Positions 8,388 to 17,883 of a stretch of DNA of 64,000 nt are shown here, piece after piece (the first letter of the stretch is position 1; each line of letters starts with the position of its first letter). The position numbers and the translations under genes were made by a program. The DNA comes from an uncultured Lachnospiraceae bacterium. Lineage in GTDB: Bacteria; Bacillota; Clostridia; Lachnospirales; Lachnospiraceae. Location of the stretch: assembly GCA_902786365.1 (NCBI GenBank), contig CADACD010000005.1, forward strand, positions 1-64,000, read 5' to 3'. The notes under the pieces were generated by a model, which saw only the letters and a program-made list of their open reading frames with translations, did no database searches and was not told where the DNA came from.

Positions 8388-9287
8388 ATGAATTTCAGTG
8401 AAGAATTAAATAAAAGAACATCATATATAGAAGATGTTATTCGTAAATTTCTTATCAATGAGAATGATTATCGAAATGACAGACAGATTCAGATTTACGA
8501 AGCAATGAATTACAGTGTCCTTGCAGGCGGTAAAAGATTAAGACCGATGCTTGTTTTAGAGACAAGCAGATTGTTTGGTGGAAATGATAAAGACGTTGAT
8601 CCGTTTATGGCAGCGATTGAGATGATACATACATATTCTCTTGTCCATGATGATTTACCGGCCATGGATAATGATGAATACCGCAGAGGAAGAAAAACGA
8701 CACATGCTGTATATGGTGAAGCGATGGGAATTTTAACTGGAGATGCACTTCTTAATTATTCTTTTGAAACTGCACTAAAAGGTACATTAGAAACAGAAAA
8801 TAAAGAAAACGCTTTGAAAGCTTTGTGTATATTAGCGAACAAAGCCGGCGTGTTTGGTATGATTGGAGGACAGGTTGTCGATATTAAAAATAATGGAAGT
8901 GCTATTGATCTCGACACACTTGATTATATTAATGAGTTAAAGACCGGGGCTCTCATCGAAGCCTCTATGATGATGGGAGCGGTACTTGCAGGTGCCGATG
9001 AAAATGAGACGAAAGTGATAGAACAGGCAGCCTCTTATATCGGACAGGCATTCCAGATTCAGGATGATATTTTAGATGTAACAAGTACAAGTGAGGTTCT
9101 TGGAAAACCTGTTCTCAGTGATGAAAAAAACAATAAGTCTACTTACGTAAGTCTCCTTGGAATCGAAAAAGCATCATTAAAAGTAAATGAACTTACCAAT
9201 AAAGCAATTGAAATGATAAAATCATTAAATTATGAAAACGAATTTTTATTTGAATTAATAGATAGTCTGATTTACAGAAAAAAATGA
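8388..9287 (+). CDS. ispA: Polyprenyl (farnesyl/geranylgeranyl) diphosphate synthase
   Basis: A 299-residue trans-prenyltransferase that condenses isopentenyl diphosphate with allylic diphosphates, giving C15-C20 precursors of undecaprenyl phosphate and quinone-type lipids. It shows GGKRLRPML near residue 45, the first Asp-rich motif in HDDLPAMDND near 85 and the second in QIQDDILDVT near 225. I chose ATG at 8388 (SD GCAGGT at 8375-8380), giving the usual family start MNFSEEL; an ATG at 8358 would overlap xseB. It is followed eleven bases later by dxs, so both serve isoprenoid synthesis. Confidence 0.93.
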   Translation: MNFSEELNKRTSYIEDVIRKFLINENDYRNDRQIQIYEAMNYSVLAGGKRLRPMLVLETSRLFGGNDKDVDPFMAAIEMIHTYSLVHDDLPAMDNDEYRRGRKTTHAVYGEAMGILTGDALLNYSFETALKGTLETENKENALKALCILANKAGVFGMIGGQVVDIKNNGSAIDLDTLDYINELKTGALIEASMMMGAVLAGADENETKVIEQAASYIGQAFQIQDDILDVTSTSEVLGKPVLSDEKNNKSTYVSLLGIEKASLKVNELTNKAIEMIKSLNYENEFLFELIDSLIYRKK

Positions 9288-9297
9288 AGGAGCAGCT

Positions 9298-11160
9298 ATG
9301 GTTCTTGAAAAAATAAATAATTTAAATGATATAAAAGACATACCTAAAGAAGAATATTCTGCTTTGGCTGAGGAAATAAGAACATTTCTCATCAAAAAAA
9401 TAAGTGTGCAAGGTGGTCATCTTGCGTCAAATCTTGGAGTTGTAGAACTGACAATGGCATTACATCTTGCATTTGATCTTCCGGAAGATAAGATTATATT
9501 TGATGTAGGACATCAGGCTTATACACATAAGATATTGACCGGACGAAAAGAAGATTTTGATACATTGAGAAGCTATGGAGGAATGAGCGGATTTCCAAAA
9601 AGAAGAGAGAGTGAATGTGACTGTTTTGATACGGGACATAGTTCAACATCCATATCAGCAGGACTTGGTATTGTTGCGGCAAATGAAATGTTAGGAAAAA
9701 CGGGAACAGTTGCAGCAGTCATAGGTGACGGGGCACTTACAGGAGGAATGGCTTTTGAGGGACTTAACAATGCAGCTCAGCTCAACAGAAATTTTGTTAT
9801 CATACTCAATGATAATAATATGTCTATTTCTGAAAATGTAGGTGGGATGTCTTCTTACCTTAGCAGCATGAGAGCAGGCAAAGTATATAATGATATAAAA
9901 AACGGAGTAGTTGCATCCTTAAACAGAATACCAGTTATTGGTGATAATCTTGTAGATAAAATAAGGAAAACTAAGAGTGGTATCAAACAGCTTGTGATTC
10001 CCGGAATGCTTTTTGAAAATATGGGAATTACCTATTTAGGACCTGTTGATGGGCATAATATCACCCATATGGTTAAGATTTTTAAAGAAGCAAAGAAACT
10101 TGATCATCCGGTAATTATTCATGTCATGACAAAAAAAGGAAAGGGATACATTCCGGCAGAAAAACATCCGTGTTTTTTTCATGGTGTGAGTCCGTTTGAT
10201 ATTGAGACCGGACAGCCACTTGAAAAGAAGGAAAAACCTACATATACTGATGTTTTTTCTAAATATCTCTTAAAGATTGCAGATTCAGATGAAAGGGTTG
10301 CAGCGATAACAGCAGCGATGCCGGATGGAACAGGTCTTAAAAAATTTATGGCAAAATATCCACAACGATTCTATGATGTAGGAATAGCAGAAGAACATGC
10401 TGTTACTTTTGCTGCAGGACTTGCATCGGCAGGTGTAAAGCCGTATTTTGCAGTATATTCATCTTTCCTACAGAGAAGCTATGACCAGATTTTGCATGAT
10501 GTCTGTATTCAGGATTTGCCTGTTGTATTTGCTATAGACAGAGCTGGACTTGTTGGGAACGATGGAGAGACACATCAGGGAATATTTGATTTGTCATATC
10601 TGTCTAATATTCCAAATATGAATATATTTGCTCCAAAAAACAAATATGAACTCGGTGATATTATCAAATTTTCAAAGGATTTTGAACATCCGCTTGCCAT
10701 TAGATATCCGCGAGGAACAGCTTATGATGGTTTGAAGGAATTCCGGGCACCTATAGAACACGGAAAAAGTGAGTACATTTATCAGGAAAAAGATATTGCA
10801 CTTCTTGCGGTTGGTTCAATGGTAAGTGTGGCAAATGAAGTGAGAGACGAACTCAAACAGAAAGGTTACAATGTCAGCCTGATTAATGCAAGATTTGTAA
10901 AACCATTAGACGAAGAAATGCTTCTGGATATCATAGGCTATCATGATTTGATTGTAACTATGGAGGAAAATGTTCTAAATGGCGGATATGGCGAAAGAGT
11001 TCTGCGATTTTTGATGGAGCAGAGTGGAAATTTTAATGTTATCAATATTGCCATACCTAATGTGTATGTTGAGCATGGAAATGTTGATTTGCTAAAGAAA
11101 GAGCTTAGAATAGACAAGGATTCGGTTGTAAAACGTATTCTTGAGAAATATGAGAGGTAA
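9298..11160 (+). CDS. dxs: 1-deoxy-D-xylulose-5-phosphate synthase
   Basis: Dxs makes deoxyxylulose phosphate from pyruvate and glyceraldehyde 3-phosphate with thiamine diphosphate, the first step of the MEP isoprenoid pathway. The 620-residue protein carries the TPP-binding signature GDGALTGGMAFEG (from about residue 143) with NDNNMSIS (about 170). Its transketolase-like pyrimidine domain has GIAEEHAVTFAAGLA near 362, and a C-terminal domain follows. The SD is AAGGAG, seven bases before the ATG. It lies between ispA and tlyA, the usual Clostridia order. Confidence 0.97.
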   Translation: MVLEKINNLNDIKDIPKEEYSALAEEIRTFLIKKISVQGGHLASNLGVVELTMALHLAFDLPEDKIIFDVGHQAYTHKILTGRKEDFDTLRSYGGMSGFPKRRESECDCFDTGHSSTSISAGLGIVAANEMLGKTGTVAAVIGDGALTGGMAFEGLNNAAQLNRNFVIILNDNNMSISENVGGMSSYLSSMRAGKVYNDIKNGVVASLNRIPVIGDNLVDKIRKTKSGIKQLVIPGMLFENMGITYLGPVDGHNITHMVKIFKEAKKLDHPVIIHVMTKKGKGYIPAEKHPCFFHGVSPFDIETGQPLEKKEKPTYTDVFSKYLLKIADSDERVAAITAAMPDGTGLKKFMAKYPQRFYDVGIAEEHAVTFAAGLASAGVKPYFAVYSSFLQRSYDQILHDVCIQDLPVVFAIDRAGLVGNDGETHQGIFDLSYLSNIPNMNIFAPKNKYELGDIIKFSKDFEHPLAIRYPRGTAYDGLKEFRAPIEHGKSEYIYQEKDIALLAVGSMVSVANEVRDELKQKGYNVSLINARFVKPLDEEMLLDIIGYHDLIVTMEENVLNGGYGERVLRFLMEQSGNFNVINIAIPNVYVEHGNVDLLKKELRIDKDSVVKRILEKYER

Positions 11161-11169
11161 ACAGACATT

Positions 11170-11985
11170 ATGAAAGAGAGACTTGATGTTTTACTTGTAA
11201 AACGCGGATTAGCTGAGTCAAGAGAGAAAGCAAAAGCAATCATAATGAGTGGTAGTGTTTTTGTCAATAATGAAAGGGAGGACAAAGCAGGACAGACATT
11301 TGATGAAAAAGCTGTGATAGAAGTTCGTGGAAATACGCTTAAATATGTAAGTCGTGGCGGATTAAAACTTGAGAAAGCAATGGCAAATTTTGACTGCACT
11401 ATCGCTGGAAAAGTATGCATGGATGTTGGAGCTTCTACAGGAGGATTTACAGACTGTATGCTTATGAATGGAGCTGTGAAAGTGTATTCTGTTGATGTCG
11501 GACACGGACAGCTTGCATGGAAACTTAGGAATGATGAGCGGGTTGTCTGTATGGAAGGAACAAATATAAGATATCTCTTACCAGAGGATATTAACGATAA
11601 AATTGATTTTTCTTCAATTGATGTATCATTTATTTCGCTTACAAAGGTATTGCCGGTTGTCAGAAATATTCTTTCAGATAATGGTGAGGTTGTCTGTCTT
11701 ATCAAACCACAGTTTGAAGCCGGAAGAGAAAAAGTCGGAAAAAATGGTGTTGTGCGTGAAAAATCAGTTCACAAAGAAGTAGTAGAGTTCATTGTCAATT
11801 ATGCACTTGCAAACGGATTTGCAGTGTTGAATCTTGACTATTCCCCGATAAAAGGACCAAAGGGCAATATTGAATACTTAATGCATATTAGAAAAAGTGA
11901 AGAAGAGAATATATTTGATCTCAGTGTTGTGAATTCTATAGTAAGTAAAGCGCATGAAGAACTCATGCAGAAAAGTGACTGCTGA
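11170..11985 (+). CDS. tlyA: TlyA family rRNA (cytidine-2'-O)-methyltransferase
   Basis: A 271-residue protein with an N-terminal S4 RNA-binding domain (RLDVLLVKRGLAESREKAKAI, about 3-60) and an FtsJ-type methyltransferase domain with the AdoMet loop DVGASTGGFTDCML near residue 87. Relatives are often called hemolysin A, but the family modifies rRNA. Activity here is inferred from the family. It begins nine bases after dxs, in the same run. Confidence 0.92.
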   Translation: MKERLDVLLVKRGLAESREKAKAIIMSGSVFVNNEREDKAGQTFDEKAVIEVRGNTLKYVSRGGLKLEKAMANFDCTIAGKVCMDVGASTGGFTDCMLMNGAVKVYSVDVGHGQLAWKLRNDERVVCMEGTNIRYLLPEDINDKIDFSSIDVSFISLTKVLPVVRNILSDNGEVVCLIKPQFEAGREKVGKNGVVREKSVHKEVVEFIVNYALANGFAVLNLDYSPIKGPKGNIEYLMHIRKSEEENIFDLSVVNSIVSKAHEELMQKSDC

Positions 11986-12059
11986 ATGTATAAATCTGAA
12001 ATATAGACATAAGCTGCCTGTGTCCGGCATCTGTGAATAATTTTGAGCGGAGGAGCAAA

Positions 12060-12914
12060 TTGAAAAAGTTTTACATCATTTCAAATGAATTAAAAGATAA
12101 AGATTTAGCCATCACAAATAAAATTGCAGATATATTAAAAGAGCATAAAATTATGTGTGATATCAATAAAATCAAGGGTCATAATGTCAGCACCGTAGGA
12201 CGTTATACATATTCTCATAATATAGACAAAGATACTGATTGTATCATCGTAATCGGTGGAGATGGAACATTGATTCAGGCAGCAAGAGATCTTGCCGATG
12301 TTGATATACCGATGATAGGTGTCAATCTTGGACATCTTGGATATCTTGCCGAGATTGAAAAAGAAAATCTTGAAGAAATGATTTTAATGATTATAGAAGG
12401 CAATTATAATATTGAATCAAGAATTATGCTTTATGGAAGTATATACAGGGATGGAAAAAAGATTTACAGTAATATAGCATTAAATGATATTGTATGTGCA
12501 AGGTCGGGAGCTATCAGAGTGATTGATTTAAAAGTATATGTAAATGATGAATATCTGAAACTATACAGTGCAGACGGTGTCATTATTTCAACTCCAACCG
12601 GTTCCACAGCATATAATCTTTCAGCGGGCGGGCCAATCCTTCAGCCGGGAGCAGATATCATCGTTATTACACCTATATGCTCTCATACATTAGGTGCGAG
12701 AAGTATTGTTCTTTCAGCAAATTCAAACATTAGTATTGAGATATGTGAAGACAGACATATTGAAGATAATGGCACTGGCGTTTACTTTGACGGTCAATTA
12801 TATCCACTATTGCCGGGTGATACTATTAAAATTGAAAAATCAGACAGACAGACAAAAATTATGAAACTAAATCGCATGAGTTTTGTGGAAGTTCTGCATA
12901 ACAAAATGAACTGA
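12060..12914 (+). CDS. nadK: NAD kinase
   Basis: NadK phosphorylates NAD to NADP. The 284-residue product has the family GGDGT motif (VIGGDGTLIQAAR, near residue 64), GHLGYLAE near 95 and TPTGSTAYNLSAGGPI near 178. The start is TTG at 12060, placed by the strong SD GCGGAGGAG at 12046-12054. A GTG at 12033 in frame would put that SD inside the gene. It sits between tlyA and argR as in many Firmicutes. Confidence 0.95.
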   Translation: MKKFYIISNELKDKDLAITNKIADILKEHKIMCDINKIKGHNVSTVGRYTYSHNIDKDTDCIIVIGGDGTLIQAARDLADVDIPMIGVNLGHLGYLAEIEKENLEEMILMIIEGNYNIESRIMLYGSIYRDGKKIYSNIALNDIVCARSGAIRVIDLKVYVNDEYLKLYSADGVIISTPTGSTAYNLSAGGPILQPGADIIVITPICSHTLGARSIVLSANSNISIEICEDRHIEDNGTGVYFDGQLYPLLPGDTIKIEKSDRQTKIMKLNRMSFVEVLHNKMN

Positions 12915-12961
12915 TGTAATATCTTATTATTATCAGGGTAATCAAAAGGAGAAGCTGTTGT

Positions 12962-13411
12962 ATGAAATTAGAACGACACAAAAAAATTCTTGAATTAATA
13001 AATCAATACGATATTGAAACACAGGAGGAACTGGCTGAAATTCTCAATAAAGAGGGATACAATGTGACACAGGCAACAGTGTCAAGAGATATCAGACAGT
13101 TAAAATTGATCAAACAGAACGTGAATGGAAAACATAAATATGTTGTTTTGCAAAATAACATAGAGGCAGCTGATAATAGAAATATACGGATATTGAAGGA
13201 AGGATTTATTTCTATGGCAATGGCTCAGAATATTCTTGTAATCAAAACCGGTGCCGGGATGGCAATGGCTGTCGCTGCAACACTTGATGCGATGCATTGG
13301 AATGAAGTAGTCGGCTGTATTGCAGGTGATGACACAATCATGTGCGCCATCTCAAGTGTAGATGATACTCTGATTGTGATGGACAAAATTAACAGATTAT
13401 TGGAATCTTGA
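12962..13411 (+). CDS. argR: Arginine repressor ArgR
   Basis: A 149-residue regulator with an N-terminal winged helix (LERHKKILELI to TVSRDIRQLKLIK, about 3-45) and a C-terminal hexamerisation and arginine-binding domain with GCIAGDDTIMCAI near residue 119. ArgR represses arginine synthesis genes; argH in this window (59090-60466) is a plausible target. Its place next to recN is conserved in Firmicutes. Confidence 0.95.
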   Translation: MKLERHKKILELINQYDIETQEELAEILNKEGYNVTQATVSRDIRQLKLIKQNVNGKHKYVVLQNNIEAADNRNIRILKEGFISMAMAQNILVIKTGAGMAMAVAATLDAMHWNEVVGCIAGDDTIMCAISSVDDTLIVMDKINRLLES

Positions 13412-13454
13412 AAAATCAACGATATCCAATTAATTACAAAAACGGAGGAATAAA

Positions 13455-15146
13455 ATGTTAGTAAATGTAAATGTGAAAAACCTTGCACTTATTAACAAGG
13501 TTGATATCTTTTTGAAAGATGGTTTAAATATTATGACAGGCGAAACCGGAGCGGGTAAATCAATTATTATCGGCTCTATTTTAATTGCACTTGGAGGAAG
13601 AGTTCCAAAAGATATTGTCAGAGATGAAAGTAAAGAAGCTTTAATTGAACTTGAATTTGATATAAAAAACGAAAATTTAAGAAAACAGCTTAGAGAACAG
13701 AATGTTGATATTGATGATGAAGGAACTCTTATTATATCAAGAAAAATCATAAATGGCAGAAGTAATATCAAAGTAAATGGTGAAAATTTTACAACAGCAA
13801 ATTTAAAAAAAATAACGGAATTGTTAATTGACATTCATGGACAACATGATCATCAGTCACTTCTAAAAACTACAAAACAGTTAGACATATTAGATGATTT
13901 TGCATCAGAGAATATTGGAGATATAAAGGACAGAATTAGGAAAGAATATAAGGTATATAATCAATTACAACAAGAATTAAGCGAATTTGACATTGATGAT
14001 GACAAAAGAAAACGAGAATTGGATTTTTGTCATTATGAGATAGATGAAATTGAAAAGGCAAATTTAAAAGAGGGAGAAGTCGCAGAAATTGAACTAATGT
14101 ATAAAAAGATTTCTTCTTCAAAAAATATTCTTGAAAAGATGAATGAAGTATATGGAATCATTGGTGAGGATGGGTATAACAGTGTGTCGCAAAAGATAGG
14201 TGAGGCATATAAACTCGCTTTGAGTGCATCAGAAAATGATGAAGAATTAAACGGAATTGTAGATAGTCTGGCCGATTTGGAAAGTATATGTAATGATACA
14301 AAAAGAGCCATTAATGATTATGTCGAAGATATGTCTTTTGATGATGAACAGGCTAAATATGTTGAAGAAAGACTTGATTTATTAAACAGATTAAGACAAA
14401 AGTATGAAAATAAAAAGAAATATGATGATCCTGTTAAAAACATTTTATATTACAAAGAATGTCAAGAAGAAAAAGTCAAAAAATTGGAGAATCTTGATGT
14501 AAGAAAGAAAGAATTAGCTGATAAAATTGAAAATTCAAGAACATCTTTGGATAAACTCAGTGAAAAACTGACAAATATCCGAAAAAAATCCGGTAAAGAG
14601 CTTAGCGGAAAAATCGTAGAAGTTTTATTTGGACTCAATTTTTTAGATGCAAGATTTGATATTGAATTTAAGAAAAAGGCAGATTTTTCACCAAATGGAA
14701 CAGATGAGATAGAATTTATGATTTCGACAAATCCTGGTGAGGAGTTAAAACCACTTGAAAAGATTGCTTCCGGAGGAGAACTTTCAAGAATTATGCTCGG
14801 CATTAAAACAATCATGGCATCAAAGGACGATATTGAAACGCTTATTTTTGACGAAATTGATACCGGTATCAGTGGAAGAACAGCTCAGATGGTTGCACAG
14901 AGATTAAAAGAGATAAGTAGTGCTCATCAGGTAATATGCATTACACATCTCCCTCAGATTGCAGCAATGGCAGATGAACATTTTTTGATTGAAAAAAGTG
15001 TAGTTGATAATGTAACACAGACAAATATTATCAGATTAGATGAAAATCAGTCAGTCAATGAGCTAGCAAGAATGCTTGGAGGTGCAGAGATTACAGAGGC
15101 TGTAAGAGAGAATGCAAGAGAAATGAAAAAACTGGCAGGCTGTTAA
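13455..15146 (+). CDS. recN: DNA repair protein RecN
   Basis: RecN is an SMC-like ATPase that helps repair double-strand breaks. The 563-residue product has an N-terminal Walker A (MTGETGAGKS, about 28-37), a long central coiled coil (about 150-380), the ABC signature SGGELSRIML near 439 and Walker B LIFDEIDTGISG near 468. The SD ACGGAGGAA lies directly before the ATG. Confidence 0.97.
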   Translation: MLVNVNVKNLALINKVDIFLKDGLNIMTGETGAGKSIIIGSILIALGGRVPKDIVRDESKEALIELEFDIKNENLRKQLREQNVDIDDEGTLIISRKIINGRSNIKVNGENFTTANLKKITELLIDIHGQHDHQSLLKTTKQLDILDDFASENIGDIKDRIRKEYKVYNQLQQELSEFDIDDDKRKRELDFCHYEIDEIEKANLKEGEVAEIELMYKKISSSKNILEKMNEVYGIIGEDGYNSVSQKIGEAYKLALSASENDEELNGIVDSLADLESICNDTKRAINDYVEDMSFDDEQAKYVEERLDLLNRLRQKYENKKKYDDPVKNILYYKECQEEKVKKLENLDVRKKELADKIENSRTSLDKLSEKLTNIRKKSGKELSGKIVEVLFGLNFLDARFDIEFKKKADFSPNGTDEIEFMISTNPGEELKPLEKIASGGELSRIMLGIKTIMASKDDIETLIFDEIDTGISGRTAQMVAQRLKEISSAHQVICITHLPQIAAMADEHFLIEKSVVDNVTQTNIIRLDENQSVNELARMLGGAEITEAVRENAREMKKLAGC

Positions 15147-15262
15147 CAATTGACAGTTTGAAAAGAATCCACCTGCATATAATTATACTAAGAAATTTTG
15201 AGTGAATTTATGGAATTCACATAAGTTTCAATAGATGTGATTATATGGAAGGTGGATTATTT

Positions 15263-16570
15263 ATGCTTAAAAATAAGGTCAATGTGACATCGGGCGTAGC
15301 ACTATCCGATGCATATATAGATGGAAAAATATCAGACAAGAGTAATTTGACAAAAAAGAAAGAATACAGAAAGGTACTGATAATTACTTTTATATCTATG
15401 CTTATTTTCACATGCTGTTATTCATACAAAATAATAGATAACGAAATACCTGATGAAGTGAGTGTTTTTGAAGGGGAAAATGTTGTAATAAAATCATCTG
15501 TTCCCATCTCGTATGATGTGACAAAAGAAAGTCTCCCTGTTTCAGCTAACGTAAAAGATGGCGTTGTAGGAAAATATAGTGTCCAGACAAAAATATTTGG
15601 AATGATACCTGCAAAAAAAGTGGAGGTAAATGTTATTTCTAATGACAAAGTATATCCATGCGGATTTCAAATAGGGATCTATCTTCATACAGAAGGCGTC
15701 ATGATTATTGATACGGGAGAAGTAACCGATATAAATGGAAATACAAGCAATCCGTCAAAGAATATTGTACTTCCAAATGATTATGTGATATCGCTGAACG
15801 GAATTTCTGTAAGTTCTAAATCACAGTTGATTTTTCTGATAAATAAATATGGCAAAGATGATATTATACTTGGACTTCGAAGAAATGGTCAGACACTGAA
15901 GGTAAAAGTAAAACCGGTGTGTACAGGTGATAATCAATATAAGGCAGGAATATGGGTGAGAGATGATTCGCAGGGAATAGGAACTTTGACATATATTACA
16001 AAAGATGGGCAATTTGCAGGACTAGGACATGGAATCAGTGATGTTGATACTGGAAAATTGCTGAGTTCTAAAGACGGAATTTTATACCAGGCTGATATAT
16101 GGGGAATAAAAAAAGGAGAAAAGGGAAATCCAGGAGGCTTATTAGGATCTATTACGTATGAGCCGTATTTTGAATTCGGGAAAATTACAGGGAATACAAA
16201 TTATGGCATATTTGGAAATGCAAATGAACATCTGATGTCGAAATGTGAAAGTGATCCTGTGGAGGTTGCACTCAGACAAGAAATAGAAACAGGTCCTGCG
16301 ACAGTACGCTGTATGATGAATGGAAAACTAAAAGAGTTTGAAATAGAAATTGAAAGAGTTGACTATACAAATAAAACGAAGGATAAGGGGATGGTAATTA
16401 GAATAACAGATGAAGAACTTTTGTCATATACAAATGGAATTGTTCAGGGAATGAGTGGGAGCCCAATATTGCAGAACGGCAAATTGATAGGAGCTGTTAC
16501 ACATGTATTTGTAGATGATCCGACAAGAGGATATGCCATTTTTATTGAAACAATGATTAATGAAAGCTAA
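15263..16570 (+). CDS. spoIVB: SpoIVB serine peptidase
   Basis: SpoIVB is made in the forespore and cleaves SpoIVFA, which lets the SpoIVFB protease activate pro-SigK. The 435-residue product has an N-terminal membrane anchor (about 36-52), a PDZ domain containing LPNDYVISLNGISVSSKSQL (about 170-215) and an S55 protease domain. The likely catalytic His lies in GLGHGISDVDTG, and the catalytic Ser in GMSGSPI near residues 396-402. The start ATG 15263 follows GGAAGGTGG at 15247-15255; an ATG at 15245 overlaps that site. Its position before spo0A is the classical arrangement. Confidence 0.95.
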   Translation: MLKNKVNVTSGVALSDAYIDGKISDKSNLTKKKEYRKVLIITFISMLIFTCCYSYKIIDNEIPDEVSVFEGENVVIKSSVPISYDVTKESLPVSANVKDGVVGKYSVQTKIFGMIPAKKVEVNVISNDKVYPCGFQIGIYLHTEGVMIIDTGEVTDINGNTSNPSKNIVLPNDYVISLNGISVSSKSQLIFLINKYGKDDIILGLRRNGQTLKVKVKPVCTGDNQYKAGIWVRDDSQGIGTLTYITKDGQFAGLGHGISDVDTGKLLSSKDGILYQADIWGIKKGEKGNPGGLLGSITYEPYFEFGKITGNTNYGIFGNANEHLMSKCESDPVEVALRQEIETGPATVRCMMNGKLKEFEIEIERVDYTNKTKDKGMVIRITDEELLSYTNGIVQGMSGSPILQNGKLIGAVTHVFVDDPTRGYAIFIETMINES

Positions 16571-16750
16571 AATTTTGTAAATAAATGGCTAAAAATGATA
16601 AATAAAAATATCATTATTAATTCTTTGTAAATACTATTTGTTGTATATCATGATTTTTAATAAACTATATATAAATTACACTAAATATATATGATTTAAC
16701 TATTTTTAAATATAACTATATTAAAAATAAATTATTTGTAATTCGATTTT

Positions 16751-16757
16751 TGTCGAA
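16751..16757 (+). promoter_or_regulatory. Putative Spo0A box upstream of spo0A
   Basis: TGTCGAA is a perfect match to the core 0A box. It lies 20 bp upstream of the -35 element at 16777 and within a TTCGA-rich imperfect palindrome (about 16742-16766). Autoregulation by Spo0A is known in Bacillus; here it is inferred from the site alone. Confidence 0.55.
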
Positions 16758-16776
16758 AATATTCGAACGATATTTG

Positions 16777-16805
16777 TTGCAAAAGTTTGTACTAAAAGAT
16801 ATAAT
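16777..16805 (+). promoter_or_regulatory. SigA-type promoter of spo0A
   Basis: TTGCAA at 16777-16782, a 17-bp spacer and TATAAT at 16800-16805. The 286-bp gap between spoIVB and spo0A is otherwise very AT-rich and without other visible genes. Confidence 0.7.
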
Positions 16806-16856
16806 AATTGTGCTTAAGAAAGAATTACAGAAAAATATAGGAGGAATTAGGGGAAA

Positions 16857-17660
16857 ATGGAAAAAATTGAAGTAGTCATTGCAGATGATAATGAGAGAAT
16901 TTTACAAATAGTCGAAGATGTTCTCGGCGGCGATGAGGAGATAGAAATAGTTGGAAAGGCAAAAAATGGCGAGGAGGCGATAAATGTCATAATGGATAAA
17001 AAGCCGGATATTGCGTTAATTGATATCATTATGCCGAAATTTGACGGATTGGCTGTCATGGAAAAGGTAAATAACAAAGATGAGCTTCAAAAGAAACCAA
17101 TTTTTATTGTAATGTCGGCAGTTGGAAGAGATACAATTACTGATGATGCATTTGAATTGGGAGCATTTTATTATATTTTAAAACCATTTGATAATGAAAT
17201 GATTTTAAACAGGATAAAGCATGTAAAAAATTCAATCAAACGAAAAAATATAGAGCCAAGAAAAATAAAAGCATTTGAAAATAATCAACAATACATAGAG
17301 AGAAATCTTGAGAGTGAAGTTACTAATATTATACATGATATAGGAATACCTGCGCATATTAAAGGATACCAGTTTTTACGTGATGCAATCATGATGTCGA
17401 TAAATGACAAAGAGATGCTTCATTCCATCACGAAAGTATTATATCCTACAATTGCAAAGAAAAATAACACAACATCAAGCAGAGTGGAGCGGGCTATCAG
17501 ACATGCTATTGAAGTTGCATGGACAAGAGGCGAAATAGAAACAATAGACCAATTATTTGGTTATACTGTTAATAAAGGAAAAGGAAAACCGACAAATTCT
17601 GAGTTTATTGCACTGATAGCAGATAAAATCAGATTAGAATATAAATGTAATGCATCGTAA
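16857..17660 (+). CDS. spo0A: Sporulation response regulator Spo0A
   Basis: Spo0A is the master regulator that commits cells to sporulation when phosphorylated. The 267-residue product has a receiver domain with acidic residues Asp10 and Asp11, phospho-acceptor Asp56 ([12 protein letters not shown]) and Lys109 in LKPFD. The Spo0A-specific DNA-binding domain starts at about 155 with [16 protein letters not shown] and includes [15 protein letters not shown]. The SD is AGGAGG. It has a dedicated promoter with an adjacent 0A box. Confidence 0.98.
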   Translation: MEKIEVVIADDNERILQIVEDVLGGDEEIEIVGKAKNGEEAINVIMDKKPDIALIDIIMPKFDGLAVMEKVNNKDELQKKPIFIVMSAVGRDTITDDAFELGAFYYILKPFDNEMILNRIKHVKNSIKRKNIEPRKIKAFENNQQYIERNLESEVTNIIHDIGIPAHIKGYQFLRDAIMMSINDKEMLHSITKVLYPTIAKKNNTTSSRVERAIRHAIEVAWTRGEIETIDQLFGYTVNKGKGKPTNSEFIALIADKIRLEYKCNAS

Positions 17661-17713
17661 TTATCGGTGATATACTTCTACTATAGCCGCCATTTATATG
17701 AATCAGATTATTT

Positions 17714-17770
17714 AAGGTCATACTTTTTCATGTAGGAATGAAAAGTATGACCTTTTGACCCTGGTATCAT
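17714..17770 (+). repeat. R2 dispersed repeat, copy 1, with terminator hairpin
   Basis: The hairpin AAGGTCATACTTTTTC / GAAAAGTATGACCTT at 17714-17756 can terminate spo0A transcription. It continues into a conserved tail reading CCTGGTATCAT. The same hairpin plus tail recurs at 60563-60619 and, on the minus strand, at 43911-43953. Confidence 0.6.
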
Positions 17771-17812
17771 TTTATTCAAATATTAGTAAAAATTTCACTT
17801 TAAAAGATGTAC

Positions 17813-17867
17813 AAAATGAGTTATAATATTTTTATATGTAAATTATAGAAATATTATAACTCATTTT
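17813..17867. promoter_or_regulatory. Perfect 19-bp inverted repeat before glgA
   Basis: AAAATGAGTTATAATATTT at 17813-17831 is the exact reverse complement of 17849-17867, separated by 17 bp. The right arm is followed by TGTTTGGAGG, so it ends just before the glgA SD. Each arm contains a TATAAT-like string. It may be a regulator's operator or an attenuating RNA hairpin that masks initiation. Confidence 0.5.
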
Positions 17868-17883
17868 TGTTTGGAGGAATTTT

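Noticed and set aside
15147..15262. SigG promoter before spoIVB
   Set aside because: A TGAATT and a CATAAGT string are visible, but the spacing is only about 11 bp, too short for a SigG promoter. No acceptable pair was found.
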